The notes beneath the pieces are model-generated. The model saw nothing but the letters and a program-made list of their open reading frames with translations, was not told the origin of the DNA and made no database searches. Shown here piece after piece: positions 1 to 12,223 of a DNA stretch of 64,000 nt. Position numbers and translations under genes: made by a program. How positions within the stretch are numbered: position 1 is the stretch's first letter; the number at the start of each line of letters is the position of its first letter. Where the stretch lies: NCBI GenBank assembly GCA_030512295.1, contig JAULSR010000006.1, positions 496,001-560,000 of the forward strand, in the 5' to 3' direction. Source of the stretch: Bombardia bombarda (taxonomy: Eukaryota; Ascomycota; Sordariomycetes; Sordariales; Lasiosphaeriaceae).

Positions 1-778
1 CAGCAACGGAAATTCAACGTTGCTAGAAGACTATACGTCGCTCTAAAACTTTGAAATCTCCACTCTATTGTTGCAGCTGGTGATGAGCATCCATTGCTGT
101 TGGACGTTTGCGCCGTGCACTGCAAAGGCAGCAACTAAGGAGGTAGGATTGGATGACTACCTAGGTTTAAAATTACGCAGGTCTTTGAGCCAGGATCAAA
201 GTGTCCTGGAATTTGTGCAGCCGGACAGAAGGACAGACCGAGAACAACAATCAATAAGTAGGTACTCTCTCTTCTTGATATACCCGTCAGCCAAGCCACG
301 CACCGTTGGGGCGTAAACGTCCGACGATAATCTATACCACTAAATCGGCCCGTGTGAGACACCCTCGGCACCCTCATGGTAACTACCGCGAGCGCAGGTT
401 CCATGACAGATTTGGCCCCCAGCCAATCACGCACAGGTCAGTTCCCTATCGGCGTGGTGGCGGTGGTTTAGATGTGACAACAGCCGCATGCAAAGGACAC
501 ACACAGCGTCGTAAGGATTGATAAATCATGCAGCTATTGACAGCCCTTCCGAAAAGGGTCATCGGGCCACCGCAAAGAGGGTGAAACAAGCGGGTGTCGT
601 TATCGGCGGGAATGTAGATCTATCTATATATATCCTACTCACAACTATCATATCTAATACTTGTCTGCTCTATTGAGCAATCCTCATCTCAACTCTATTC
701 TACCTGTTGCACGACCTTTGTCGATTGCCAGTATTGCTGAGGCATGTCAATCCAAGGGACAACGTAGCTCCTCCCGCC
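1..778. other. Intergenic, left edge
   Basis: I see no supportable gene. Short open frames overlap on both strands with no recognisable motif and no splice sites that join them. The last 150 bases or so are likely promoter and 5' leader of the receptor gene to the right (a run of TATATATA-type sequence lies near 625-640). Confidence 0.4.
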
Positions 779-2604
779 ATGTCTTCAGACAACCTTGGCG
801 CCATTCTCAGTGCCATTCCGTCATGCGGTGTGAGCTTTTTCGTGTCCTTTCCGTATTTTTCTTTCCCAGTTCGCTCCGATTCTAATCAATTGGCCCAAAG
901 CTCAACTGCCTCGTCGACGCCATCACGACGAAGTCTAACTGCAGTCTCACCGACACAGCATGCTCATGCGCCAACCAGGCGGTACAGGCCGCAGCGAATA
1001 CCTGTGTCCGCAAGTCATGCACTATCCCAGACGCGCTCAGTTAGAAGCCCAACCCCGCAAGACATGCTTCAAAAGCTACCGCTGACATTCTAGCTGTAAA
1101 AGGGACCCAGAATGGCACATCTACCCTTTGCGGCATCGAGTCGTACCACGATACTTCATATGTGCCTGTCCTGTATACGTTTTTCGTCATGTCGACTTTG
1201 TTCGTCCTCATTCGCTTTGCCTCTCGCATCCGTCAGAAAACCTTCCTGTGGTTAGATGACTGGAGTATCGTGGGGTCCACAGTATAGTCTCCCAATTCCC
1301 AACCCTATGCATCACTTTTGAGTTGCCTTTTGTGGTCTATTCTAATCTTGTATAGATCATTTGCCTTGGCTTCACACTTATATGCACGGTTTGTATGTTC
1401 ATCCTGCCGCGACTACTTCGACAACTCACTGACTTTCGACCCCTTTAGATGGTACCAGACTCGGAGTTGGATCAGACATATGGACTGTGCCACAGGAGAA
1501 CATTTCGCTGATTCTCAAGGTGTGTTGCGCAATAGCTTCCAGAACATATCCCTGGTATTATGAAGTGACTGGTCAACTCACCATTCCAACCTCCAAATTC
1601 ACAGCTCTCTTACATTGCCATAATCTTGTACACGGTCTCGCGAAGCCTCATCCGTGTGTCAATTACTCTTGTCTACTTCCGTATCTTCAAGTACACCGGC
1701 GCTAAACCAGTCATCATCCTGGCTTTCGCCATCAATATCGCCATCACAATTGCGTATCTGGTGGGTGAGCTCGCGGCGTGCAAGCCCATGTCTTTCTACT
1801 GGAACAGATGGGATGGTCAGCATCAAGGTCGATGCATCAAAGAGTGGGACTTCCTCCTAGCAGCCGGTGTCATCTCCGCCGTCCACGACATGTCGCTTGT
1901 GCTGCTCCCCATGCCTCTGATCTTTCAGCTCAAGTCCTCAAGGAGGAAGAAGCTCGTTACGGCAGGTTTATTTGCACTAAGTCTTATGTAAGCATATAAT
2001 ACACACACTGAACTTCATTCTGAGAGGATCATTCCTTCTCACGGTACCATCGACTTATTTTCTCGTCGGCAGCGTCCTAATCGTCAGCGTCATGCGCATC
2101 CTCTCCCTCTACTACTTTACGCACACCGAGAACATCACCCAGGCCCTAGTTGGCGCCGTCATCTGGAATGCTCTCGAGCTCTACGTCGGCAACATCTGCG
2201 CCTGCTTGCCCTCATCTCCCGTCATTTTCAAGCCTATAATGTCAGGGCTTACCAGCATATTCACGGGTAAAGGCACCAGCAACAGCAGCAGAAGCAGAAG
2301 CAGAAGCCACGGACAAAGCGCAGACCACCATCCACACCCTCACATTCACGCCCCACCCGGCCCATCGTTCCCTTTCAACAGCAGCAGCAGCAACAACTAT
2401 TACCGCCACCACCAACGGGCTGCCACCGCAGACTCGGCGCCGGACAGCCGCAGGGAGATATTGATGACGACGACGATTCAGCAGCAGCGGAATGACGATA
2501 CGTCTGGGTCGGAGACGTATTTACCATTGCATGGTGCGAATTATGGGGGGTTGGACTTGAATGATCAGAGACGAGGGAATGTGAGGGGGCAGGCATATGT
2601 TTGA
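779..2604 (+). CDS. PTH11-class CFEM G-protein-coupled-receptor-like membrane protein
   Basis: Probable plasma-membrane receptor: an extracellular CFEM cysteine module followed by a seven-TM fungal rhodopsin-type domain, as in the Magnaporthe PTH11 family, which senses host or surface cues. Seven exons by eye: 779-829, 901-1039, 1094-1281, 1356-1392, 1449-1519, 1605-1987, 2073-2604 (466 aa, lengths sum to a whole number of codons). The CFEM part is residues 10-65 with C16, C20, C31, C38, C40, C52, C57 and a later Cys in the motif TLCG, spaced as in the family (e.g. NCSLTDTACSCANQ). TM segments follow, with family hallmarks LWLDDWSIV, GSDIWTVPQENI, LVYFRIF, PMPLIFQLK and ALELYVGNICACLP. The tail is Ser/Asn/Gln-rich and probably cytosolic. 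The chosen ATG gives no signal peptide, unusual for CFEM proteins; an upstream exon may be missed. Ligand unknown. Confidence 0.85.
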
Positions 2605-4908
2605 TAGGGGTTAGTAGTATTATCTATACATGGCTACACCAACCCAGTCAGCCATCACAAGTAAATATCAATGAGAGTTACTTAGCTCATGCGCGCTTGT
2701 GTATCTAAACCATGAACGCGTGTCTTTTTTCGTACGTCTTATGTTATTTATCTATTTTCCCCCCTTTCCTCTTGCTCTGCGATGCAGGCGTTGAAGTTTA
2801 ACACCGATTGCATGCACTACTAGAATATTGACCTACCTAGGTAGGCTACTACTGATTATTAAGGGACAATTTGATGGAATAATGAAAAGATCTGCCGAGC
2901 ACCAGGACATGATGTTCCAAAACAAGACGCTTTATTCCACCTCCACTCCATACATGTATGGTACGATTGAACACTTCAACATACCTTATTTGTCTGGGAT
3001 ATTACGCTTGGTTCTCGGCAAGTACCTTGAGCTTGTAACATGATCGATGCGAGCTTAGTCAGTAAGTACTAGGTAAGTAAGATGAAGCAAGATATCAGTT
3101 ACCTAAGCACGAAAAAGACAATGGCTATTTCTGGTCCAGCCCCTGAATCGATAAACAAGGCCCCCTTTTGCTCACCCTCTGTTTAACGTTGATCTCCATT
3201 CTCGAGTAGTGCAACATCGTCGCCCCTTGTCGCGACCGAGAGTTCGGTTTTTTATTTACCCCGGAAGGGGACAAGAGCGACATTTATTTTGTGCGAAAAG
3301 CTAAAAGGTCCACCTTCTCCGCTGCCTTTGTCGTCAACTTACACTGCCAGCCCGCCCCTTTTTAAGTTTGGAGCTTTGGGAAGGGAGGAGGGATTCTTAT
3401 TAGCGTCTCATGTGGAGTGGGAGGGGGACGGGAGGGGACTAGCTGCCGCGGGAAGCATTATCCGCCAGATGGGGGATGCAGAGGTGCACTAATAAAGGTC
3501 CAAAATTTATGAATCTACGACGTAACAAAAATCTCCAACAATCGGCAACAAATAGCCGGTTGGAGCTGGCCTGGTTTTCCTTTCCGATTGCAGGGTCAGA
3601 AGGGCTAGTTGGCGACAATGATGATGGTAGAAGTTACCTAGTGGTGGACGGTAGTATTCGGATTCCTCCTTTCTGAATTTTCTTTCTTGTCGAAACTGAC
3701 CAGTGATGACTGGCTGGTGGACCAGGATCTTCCGCATTACGCCCAATTCGATATGAGACGTGCGTGGGTCGTGAAGACAAGGTAGGAGGTGGACACATTG
3801 AGATCAAAGGGTTCATCTAAAAAAAGCTGGAGTCTGGAGTCTGGAGTTTGGAGTCTGGATGCGATGCGATGGATTGTCGTGGTGGATGTCGGGGCACGGG
3901 GATGGGTTCAATCCGAGGTCCGATGTTGCTTGAGCTGGCCGTTCCAGGCGATGCGAAGCGCGATGCACAACAACCATCGCCTGCCCACTGCCCTAGGCGG
4001 TTTGACGTCAACCTGGCAGGCCTAGCGTTAGCAGCAAAAAAAAAGTTGGGCGCAACGTTCAGGGGAGTTATTGTGGAGTTCGGCTCCAATTCCGGCTCCA
4101 TGGATTGGGGCCCCGGGGCTGGTGCAAAAAATTGTCGGGGGAGTTTGCCCCGCGGAAGCTCGTGCATCCGGACAGTTGTGCAAACTGCATAGCTCTTCAA
4201 GCATAACCTGCACAATCCCCCGTCAGCCCGTCCACTTCTTCGGTCCCCCACAATGGGATCGAAGCCGAAGCGGACCTTTTGATGCGATGCGAAGATGCAA
4301 TGTTGAAAATGGCACCACCAAGCCAAGGCTGGAAATAGAAGTGCGAATATGTGGCGCGCAGAACACGACGAGACATGCGACATATTCCTGCTGAAAGAGA
4401 GTTCTCGCATGCTTCTGAGTCTGATGGCATCATGATGTCCCCAAAGGAAAGCGAAGAAAGCGAAGAAAGCGAAGCACCTGCACAAGCACTTGCAGCCCAG
4501 CCAGCGTCCAAGCCAGCTTGCATAAAACGGATACTTTGGAGCTAAAATATCCGATGAACCAATCATCCCGGGGGCAGCTGCCCTTTTTGGATGGAGCCTC
4601 GGTTTCGGACCACTGCCAAGGCCAAGAAGCAGTAAGTCATTTGCTCCAACGGAATGAGTTCAATGAGTTATGCACGGCCTAGTGAACAGAACAACCTGGA
4701 AGGCCCTCCACACCGGGGGGAGGAAGACGGGTTCTCGGGCTATTGACAGGTTCGCGGCAGAAGACTACAAATAAAGCCGGGTGCGCCCTATTTTTCTTTG
4801 GAGCCGAAAGTCATTGTCACCCCCCAAGAAGTATCGAAACCTTCGAAGAACACTGAAGTGGAAGCTTATTCCCCAAGCCCACCAACACCCCGCAGGGACA
4901 CCACCACC
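2605..4908. other. Intergenic, 2.3 kb
   Basis: No gene I can support. It contains a palindromic CTACCTAGGTAG-type motif near 2831-2842 and a short imperfect repeat of GGAGTCT units near 3832-3858. A 249-codon open frame on the minus strand (3817-4566) has biased composition and no motif. The right end is the promoter of the transporter, with a possible AT-rich core at about 4769-4775. Confidence 0.4.
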
Positions 4909-6570
4909 ATGGCCGACTCATCAGTGTCGATGAGGGAGAAGACGCCCAACAACAATAACCTCGATGTCGAGAAGGGGCAATATGAGGCCAGCAACACAGA
5001 CATGGAGGGCGCCACTATCATCTCGGAATCCACATCCGACAGGGGCCACACATCCGAAGGGTTGAAAGAAGGGCAACCAGAAGACGACGAGGACAGAGAT
5101 CTGAATATCATCTCATGGGACGGCCCTAACGATCAGGAGAACCCAAAGAACTGGACAATGAAGAAGCGGTGGCTGAACGTTGCTGTTTTGAGCATTCTCA
5201 CCCTCGTAACGTGAGTTTATCTCAACCCCCCTCGTCTCTTTTCATCTACCTAAACTAACCTCTCATCCAGCCCCCTGGGTTCCTCCATGTTCGCCCCCGG
5301 TATTCCCAAGATCATGCACGAGTTTGGCGAAACCTCGTCCACCACCGCCACCTTCCTGGTCTCCATCTACGTCCTCGGTTTCGCCTTTGGCCCTCTCTTC
5401 GTCGCCCCGCTCAGCGAGATCTACGGCCGCTCCGTCATGTACAACGGCGGCAACATCCTCTTCGTCATCTTCACTGTCTGCGTTGCCCTGAGCAACGGCA
5501 CCGGCATGATGCTGGCCTTCCGCTTCCTCATGGGCGTCGCCGGCTCCGTGCCCATCACCATCGGCAGCGGCAGCATCGCCGACATGATGCCTGTCGAGAT
5601 GCGCGGGCGAGCCATGGCCGCCTGGGCTCTGGGCCCCCTCCTCGGCCCCTGCATCGGCCCCGTCGCCGGCGGCTTCCTGATCCGCGCCGCTGGCTGGAGA
5701 TGGGTCTACTGGCTCATCGCCATCCTCGCCGGCATCATCACCGTCTTCACCTACTTCACCCTCCACGAGACATACGCGCCCGTCATCCTCCAGAAGAAGG
5801 TCACCCGCCTGCAAAAGGAGACAGGAAACCCGGACCTCCGCAGCAAGTTCCACGACCCCGCCTCCGCCGGCCAGAAGCTCAAGGTCGCCATCGCCCGCCC
5901 CATGACCCTGCTCTTCACCGAGCCCATCATCACCTCCATGTCCATCTACGTCGCCATCACCTACGGCATCCTCTACCTCCTCTTCACCACCTTCTCCTTC
6001 GTCTACACCCAGCAATACGGATTCGACGAGGGCACCTCGGGCCTGACCTTCCTCCCCGCCGGCCTCGGCATGATGATCGGCATCGTCGTCTTCGGCGCCA
6101 TGTCCGACGGCGTCGTCAAGAAGCGCACCGCCGCCGGCCTCGTCCACACCCCCGAGATCCGCGTCCTCCCGTCCTTCACCGTCCCCGCCGGGCTCGCCAT
6201 CCCCACGGGCCTCTTCATCTACGGCTGGACCGCCTACTACGGCGTCCACTGGATCGTCAGCATGATCGGCGTCCTCGTCTTCGCCGCGGGCCTCATGGGC
6301 GTCATGATGTGCATCCAGAACTATCTCTTGGATTCCTTCCCCACCTGGGCCGCCTCTACGACTGCCGCGCTGGCGGTGCTGCGCTCGCTCGCGGGTGCGC
6401 TGCTCCCGCTCGGTGGGCTGGAGATGTACAACAAGCTCGGGTTAGGTTGGGGCAACAGCTTGCTGGGCTTCATCTCGCTGGCGCTGGTGCCGATCCCGAT
6501 TGTGTTTTATGTCTATGGCGCGCGCATCAGGCGGAAGGGCAGGGCAGGTGGTGTTGCGCCTGTTATCTAG
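4909..6570 (+). CDS. MFS transporter, DHA1 drug:H+ antiporter type
   Basis: Predicted 12-TM proton-driven exporter of small molecules in the plasma membrane; the substrate cannot be read from sequence. Two exons, 4909-5210 and 5271-6570, joined by a 60-nt intron, giving 533 aa. The start is the ATG in an ACCACC context; an open frame continues upstream without another ATG. The N-terminal 85 residues are hydrophilic and acidic and end in the ENPKNW motif typical of fungal DHA1 transporters just before TM1. Motif A-like APLSEIYGRS lies between TM2 and TM3. The antiporter motif C appears in TM5 as GPLLGPCIGPVAGG. A central cytosolic loop (residues about 255-300) precedes TM7. Codon use is strongly GC-rich at third positions, suggesting good expression. 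No biosynthetic cluster surrounds it, so a role in toxin self-export is not supported. Confidence 0.93.
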
Positions 6571-7791
6571 ACTTAGTTGTCTTGCTTCGGTATTTTCTCT
6601 TCTATTGCATTTTGGATTTCTTTTCTCTTTCTTTCCTTTTTTTACCAAACCTTATTATACACACTTTATACATCTTGTATTTTCTACTACCACCATTCTT
6701 GACTTTTCATACTCTAGGCATCAGCCGGCGTTTTTCTCTGGGTCGTGTTTTGATGGCCTTTTTCCTTTGTTGGCTTAGATATCTGATGTTTTAGACGCGA
6801 GCGAGATACCAAAATAGCATTGGCATTAGAATTGGATGGCAGGTGTGACATCATTGGGTATATATAACGGCATTATTAATACATACATATACATACTCTA
6901 CATGTGCTGAACATATAATCATACTATTTTCTTGTTTCAGTTCCACGTGCTTTCTCAGGCAGATCGAAAGCAGATTGGGCACATAGTCGCCGTACCCATG
7001 TGTTGAAAAGGGGACAAAGAAATACATCTAAAGAATGTTGGGCCTATATATGAGCATCTTCACAACCGAGAGGGTCTTCATAACAAAATATGTACAAAAC
7101 AACAACCTGCCGCGCAAGCAAAACCCTCATGATAAAAGAGTTCAGTAATAAGCTCTATTTTAATTCATATCGTTGTACATTCATTATGACATATTTATTT
7201 CAAACAGAGCAACTCATTAATTCGTATACGCGACAAGGTATTAAACTGGCCAAACCCCATTGCCGCTATCTGGCTGATTTTACCGCAGTGAAGTACTTGT
7301 TCGATTCGCCATTCAACTACGTTTCTAAACTTGGTATTGTTTGTCATATCAACATATAGAAAAGCCCTTCGCTAAAACCTCGCACAGGAGAATAGAGTAT
7401 TCGTTGTATAAATACAGCTTGGGCAGGTAAGTGGAGTGAGGTGGAATATAGGATAACGCTGCAATGTAATAGTTCCATGTGATAAAGGGGGGAGGGTATC
7501 TGTTTCAAGCAATGCATGCAATTTACAGTTCAGCCAGCTTGCTCTAAAGTCAGAGATAGCAAACGCCTTTTTTTTTTTTTTTTTCCCTTTGTCTCGTTTC
7601 CGGAGGAGGGGAGTTTTAGACAGGAGATGAGAGAGATGTTCCGCGGCAATCTGGGTTCGTTAAGAGTCGGCATAGACACAGGGAATGGCGATGGATCAAT
7701 AGAGCTCGCGGATGCGCCGGCCCCTTCCCGAACACCCTACGGCACACGTCATGTCAGTACTACAGCTCAGTTGTCATTCACATTGCAGAGG
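6571..7791. other. Intergenic, 1.2 kb
   Basis: 3' region of the transporter and 3' region of the F-box gene (tail to tail). It is AT-richer than the surrounding genes and has a homopolymer run of about 17 T at 7568-7585. A short open frame at 7090-7359 has no motif and I do not call it. Confidence 0.4.
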
Positions 7792-9874
7792 TCAGACTGC
7801 GAGAGGGACCTTACAGTCACACTGTACAGTAAGTAATGGGAAATGTTAGCTGTCAATCTTGTTGAATTGGCGGGGCCTCAACATACCGCGATCAGATTCG
7901 AGCCTTCATTATGTATCAGGCAGTACCCGCCTCCGCACCTGTGGCACATGCGTTGAGTATAGTCGATGCAATCACGGCACTGCTTGGCTGTTAGCTGTAT
8001 AGATCACAGTTCCGTATGGATGGCAAACTTGCATTCATTCCACACTCCCAGCAACTTTTAGATACTCGAGCCTAGGTGAGAGCATTGTTAGCACCGTCGA
8101 GGAGCTTGTCGAAAGGGAAGTGGTAGTCGATCTTAAGAGGTGATGTAGGACGAGAACAGGGGGGTGAAGAAAAAGGATGCCCCAAGGGTTATGGACCTTA
8201 GTACACTTTCCATGGGAAAAGGTATGCTGAGGGACCCATGTGGTTGATGATGGTGGTGTGTTCTTCACGTCCCGGTTGAAGTATTGTCGGAGATGAGCGC
8301 CGTCGAGATTCCTCGGCACACTACGCGCCCACCGTTGACGCTCGTAATTCCTGCTCAAGGAATCCTAGAACCAGCTGCATCGCCCGGACAAAGCCTACCT
8401 AGGACCTTGTGCACCGAATCTCTTTTATGTCTGTCCCTGTTTTTCACGCTCACGCCCGAAGTACTTGAAGAGGGATTGCTTACGAGGTCGGCCCCTGTAT
8501 TCGACGCTCCTCCATGGCCGCCTGGGGAAGTAGCCCAGGGCCCAGTATAACAGGTCTCGCACCACCATCGGTGGCAGCCGTTGCAATATCTATCTCGTAG
8601 ACAGTTGAAGCATCGCGGGATGAAGCAAGCCTTCTCTCGCTTTCCAGTGGTAGAAGAAGGGAAGCAGGATCGCGGGTTGACGGGCTGCCCAGTAGGGCAC
8701 ATGGCAGCTTTGATATTCGATGAGTGCACGGGCGGGGGTGCAAGTAAGGGAAATCGACCGACTTCGGAAATGGCGCTGCCACTCGTCCTCCTCTCGTTTG
8801 GTTCTCGTGACGTAGCCAGGTTATCCTCCCCCCAAACCGTCCATCCTTCAGGCGCACAGCCACACGAGGCACATCCGCCCAAGCTATGTGTCGCGACGCC
8901 ATAATGTGGCACGTCTGCAGCATTTAATGCGTCGATGTTAACAGTTCCCCATGCGGGTGAGTTCAGATGCCTCGGTCCTGTGCATAGAACAGTGTCAAAG
9001 GCGATTATTCCATGACAGGCCATGAGTGTGAAGGCCCACTCAGAGCTAATGCGAGGTGGAAACTGGTCTCCGCGACGAGCGTACCAAGGCTCCGGTGCCT
9101 CGACCAAAGCAACTTTTAGAGCCTTCTTGCTGCGAGTGTTCCAAGCTTTTGCGACAGGAGGTGCAGGAATGGCGGCTTTTCGAACGGGTACGGGCGGCGG
9201 CGGTTTCAGCAGCAGTTCTGGCGCAGGCTCTTTCGGCCCAAATACATACAAGCCCCTCAAGCGTGGCGTTCCCTCGGGCCTCGATTCGCGGCATGCATAC
9301 TGCAGAGCAGCGCGCAGCTTCCGTTCGTTCATATTTTTGACGTCGCGGATGGATAGAATGCGCACAGAGAAGGATGGGTCCACCAGTATATCATGGACCA
9401 GCTCAGCCGTGACGGAGAGCCCGTCTAGCGAAAGAATCTGTACGTCCTGCAAGATGTTCTGGCGACGGAGGCTGGAAAATATACCACGCAAGGGACCCGA
9501 GTAGAAGCTGTCCAAGTTGTCGCATGGTCAGCGAAGGTTTGCGACGTGGGAGCGTCAGCAAGAGGTTCTCACTCGTCTTCGGTCAGGTTCTCATCAACCT
9601 GAACGTTGCGCCACGTCTCTCCGCCACGATCGATGCCATCGATAGAAAACTGGGCAGCCTTGACATTGCTGAGCTGGACGTGGCGGAAGACCTGGGGAGT
9701 GTGGTAGACCAGATAGCGAAAAGCACGCGAAGTGGCGGCGAGATTCAGAACATCGTAGCAAGACAGGTAGGGTGTCGTATGGGATAGGATCAGCGAGTTC
9801 GTGAGCAGCTGGAGCAGGGCGTTGTGATGGACCTCAACGGGCAGACCATTGCGGGAGGCACCGGTCTGTGTCAT
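7792..9874 (-). CDS. F-box protein with C-terminal Cys/His zinc-binding module
   Basis: Probable substrate receptor of an SCF ubiquitin ligase. Five exons in minus order: 9874-9573, 9507-8454, 8071-8033, 7979-7887, 7821-7792 (505 aa; lengths sum exactly). The N-terminal 60 residues form an F-box-like helical region with LPVEVHHNALLQ and YLSCYDVLNLAATSRAFR. The middle has a leucine-rich-like stretch (VQILSLDGLSVTAELVH) and the element RLRGLYVFGP. After residue about 300 are Cys clusters (CFNCLRDRYCNGCHRWWCE), and the last exons give CWECGMN joined to CRDCIDYTQRMCHRCGGGYC then LIHNEGS, a pattern I know from fungal F-box proteins. Intron 3 (7980-8032) begins GCAAGT and ends AAGCAG, so it is a GC-AG intron. 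The 382-nt second intron is long and its donor is the least certain point. The target is unknown. Confidence 0.75.
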
Positions 9875-12223
9875 TGTCAGACTCGTCGAGGTGGCAGGGT
9901 GAGAGCTTCGGCTCGCCTAGTCGCTTCCAAGTAAGTTCCAGGGTCAGGTTTTTGATGGAGTAGGAGGCGGCAGGTGCTGATGCGAGAAGGATGCGAGAAG
10001 GATGCGAGCAGACTGAGGGAAATATATAACAACTAGGCCGGATGTCCGGAGTGGGAGCAACAAGGGGATGGCCAAGGGTCGGGCAAGGCAATGTGGTTGA
10101 GGGCGTGGAGGGCGTGAAGTGCAGTGCAGTGGCTTGAGAGTGATGACTGGTTGAAGTGGTGATGCGAAGCAGGAGGGTGGGCCTGCCTAGAAGGCTTGGT
10201 AAGACAACAGAGGTCCATGTGCAGGCCACCTCCAGGTCGCTTCCCAGGCCACCTCCCTAACGGATAGGGCCGACACCGGTGGGGGCAGGGCCTTGGAGGG
10301 CCTTGGTAGTCAGTGCCCAGGCCATAACTTGGAAGGTACCGCCAGTACATGCCAACCACAGAGGGCCTCCCCGGCCTTGTGGTGCCCTGAAATGGTGCGA
10401 TCGGCGCAACAGCCATGGCGAGATTGGAACCAAGACTCTGGTTTAATTGACTCTGGTCGGGCGATAAATTGCTTGCAGATTCATGGCGTCGGGCGGCCAC
10501 GTCTCCACGTAACCAGTACGACTAACAGGATTCCCGCCCGACCTGAACGTTCCCGTCGAGAGGCGCGCGACCTATGTGCTGCCAAAGCTCCAGTGTTCCC
10601 AAATACCACCTCTGCCGGGTACGGATACAGGTAGCTTATTAGCCGGCCTTAGTGTGCGTGGTGTCACTGGCGTCACTGGTGTGCTAGCGCCAGAAGCTAC
10701 TGTGTAGGTATGCCTCTCAAGTCTCAACCCCACAGACCGGTCGAGTCGAATCCATGGACGAGGTGTTGGTGATACTGCAGTCGCTGCGCCCGCATAACAC
10801 TGCAACGTGGGGTTGCGGCCGTGGCCCATGGGGGGGTGCCCGGGCGAGCCGGGGTGCAGTCAGCAGTGCAGGTCGGCCTGTCATGCCCTGTCTGGTCGAG
10901 GTCGGAGAATGGGGGTTGAGTTGTTAAGTCGAGGACTCGAGTTAAACAGAGCGCGAATAAGGTAAGGACGATGGACGTGATGGACGATCCGAGGGATAAC
11001 GATGGTTAGCCACGGCTAGTCCAGGCCCGAACCTATCTTATCGTCCGTTGCACTACCGTAAAGTACAGGGTTTGGAATTAGCTGGAGCAGACATCTAGAA
11101 CTAGCCAGGCCCATTGGACGAGGCAGGGTGCAACCGTCAAGCATCTCCTGCAGCACACTCGAACCATCGTAGAACCATGTAAACATGGGAGCTGCCAGTC
11201 AGTAGCCTCCAAATAATGCTTCATTATCCATATACACTATACTCTGGAGCTCCACCAAGATTTGTTCCATGATTATTCTGCAGTTTACTTATTCTGATAT
11301 CTTCGACGGCAGTGAGTGGGACCCATATTTTGGAGAGCTGAAGAAACCCCTGGGTCTTGCCAATGATCGCCGTGTGAATCTCTTGCCAAGCGACCTTATC
11401 TGACGTGGGCGCCACAAGGCGTTCGGTTCTTCCCCGCCCTCGCCCGAATTCCAAGGCGGGTTGTCGGAGTCCTCGGGAATAGTTTCCTAGAATAAAACGC
11501 ATTCTCAGTGTCAGACGCCAGGCTAACCCCGTCTCGGAATCAGGGGTCTTTTGTCCTATCGACGTGGTCCGTTGCTGTACCCTGAGTAAATCCTTCCATG
11601 AGGGGTGATTATTCAAGTCCCATGTAGACGATGCAAACGGGTTTGAAGGTGTCAAACACGCTGCTGGACGGGATACATGAAGCTCACCTAAAAAGGCTTC
11701 TTAAGGTTTGAAGCTTTTTGGTAAAATGTTGAACGACCTGGGGCACGTAAAATAAAGTATCTAATTGTAGTCTACCTGAGCTCCCGGCGAGGTACCCGAG
11801 TTCCCTTTGGCTTTGACATGGAAGGTTGGATTCAAGGTGGCCCCACATGCCACTTTCTAAGCTACCGATGACGACGAAGCCATGGAATCAGCAAGAAGCT
11901 CAGCTGCTGACTGATCGCCGGCCACGAGTTTGCCTTCCACGAAGTTCAATGTTTTTGTCTCAAATTCCATGCTCGCATCATTACGGCGCCAGGCAGTGAA
12001 TTCCATAACGTGTCTTTTAGTTTCCGTATTCTGTTTCCAATCGAGGTGCGAAGAGAGCCCAACGATAACTCAGTCGTGGACCAAACTGCCGTCAATCCCT
12101 CCTCGAGGGTTTCGATTTTGAAGCTTCCCCCAAGCTCTCTCCCCGCCATCCACATCACGACAACGATAATCACCAGCGCGACCCGAAACGCGCAAGCAAT
12201 CGACACGCACAAAATCCGACAAG
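9875..12223. other. Intergenic, 2.35 kb
   Basis: Divergent promoter region between the F-box gene (-) and the UFD1-type gene (+). An 11-base unit GATGCGAGAAG is repeated about three times near 9979-10010, upstream of the F-box start. There is also a short GGAGGGCCTT duplication near 10293-10308. Minus-strand open frames at 10033-10500 and 11224-11655 show no domain and no convincing splice partners. Nothing else is supportable. Confidence 0.4.

Noticed and set aside
3817..4566. 249-codon minus-strand frame upstream of the transporter
   Set aside because: No domain, odd composition, and it lies in a promoter region with no splice partners.
4798..4908. Upstream in-frame extension of the MFS transporter
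   Set aside because: It starts with TTG, not ATG; the first ATG at 4909 has a good context.
5263..6249. Long minus-strand open frame opposite the MFS transporter
   Set aside because: It is a shadow of GC-rich codon positions in the transporter; its Gly/Asp/Glu/Ala-only composition is typical of such antisense frames.
7090..7359. 89-codon frame in AT-rich DNA
   Set aside because: Composition follows the AT-rich 3' flank; no motif.
11224..11655. 143-codon minus-strand frame
   Set aside because: It reads like a protein in places but has no motif, no neighbouring exon and no clear start context; I could not support it.
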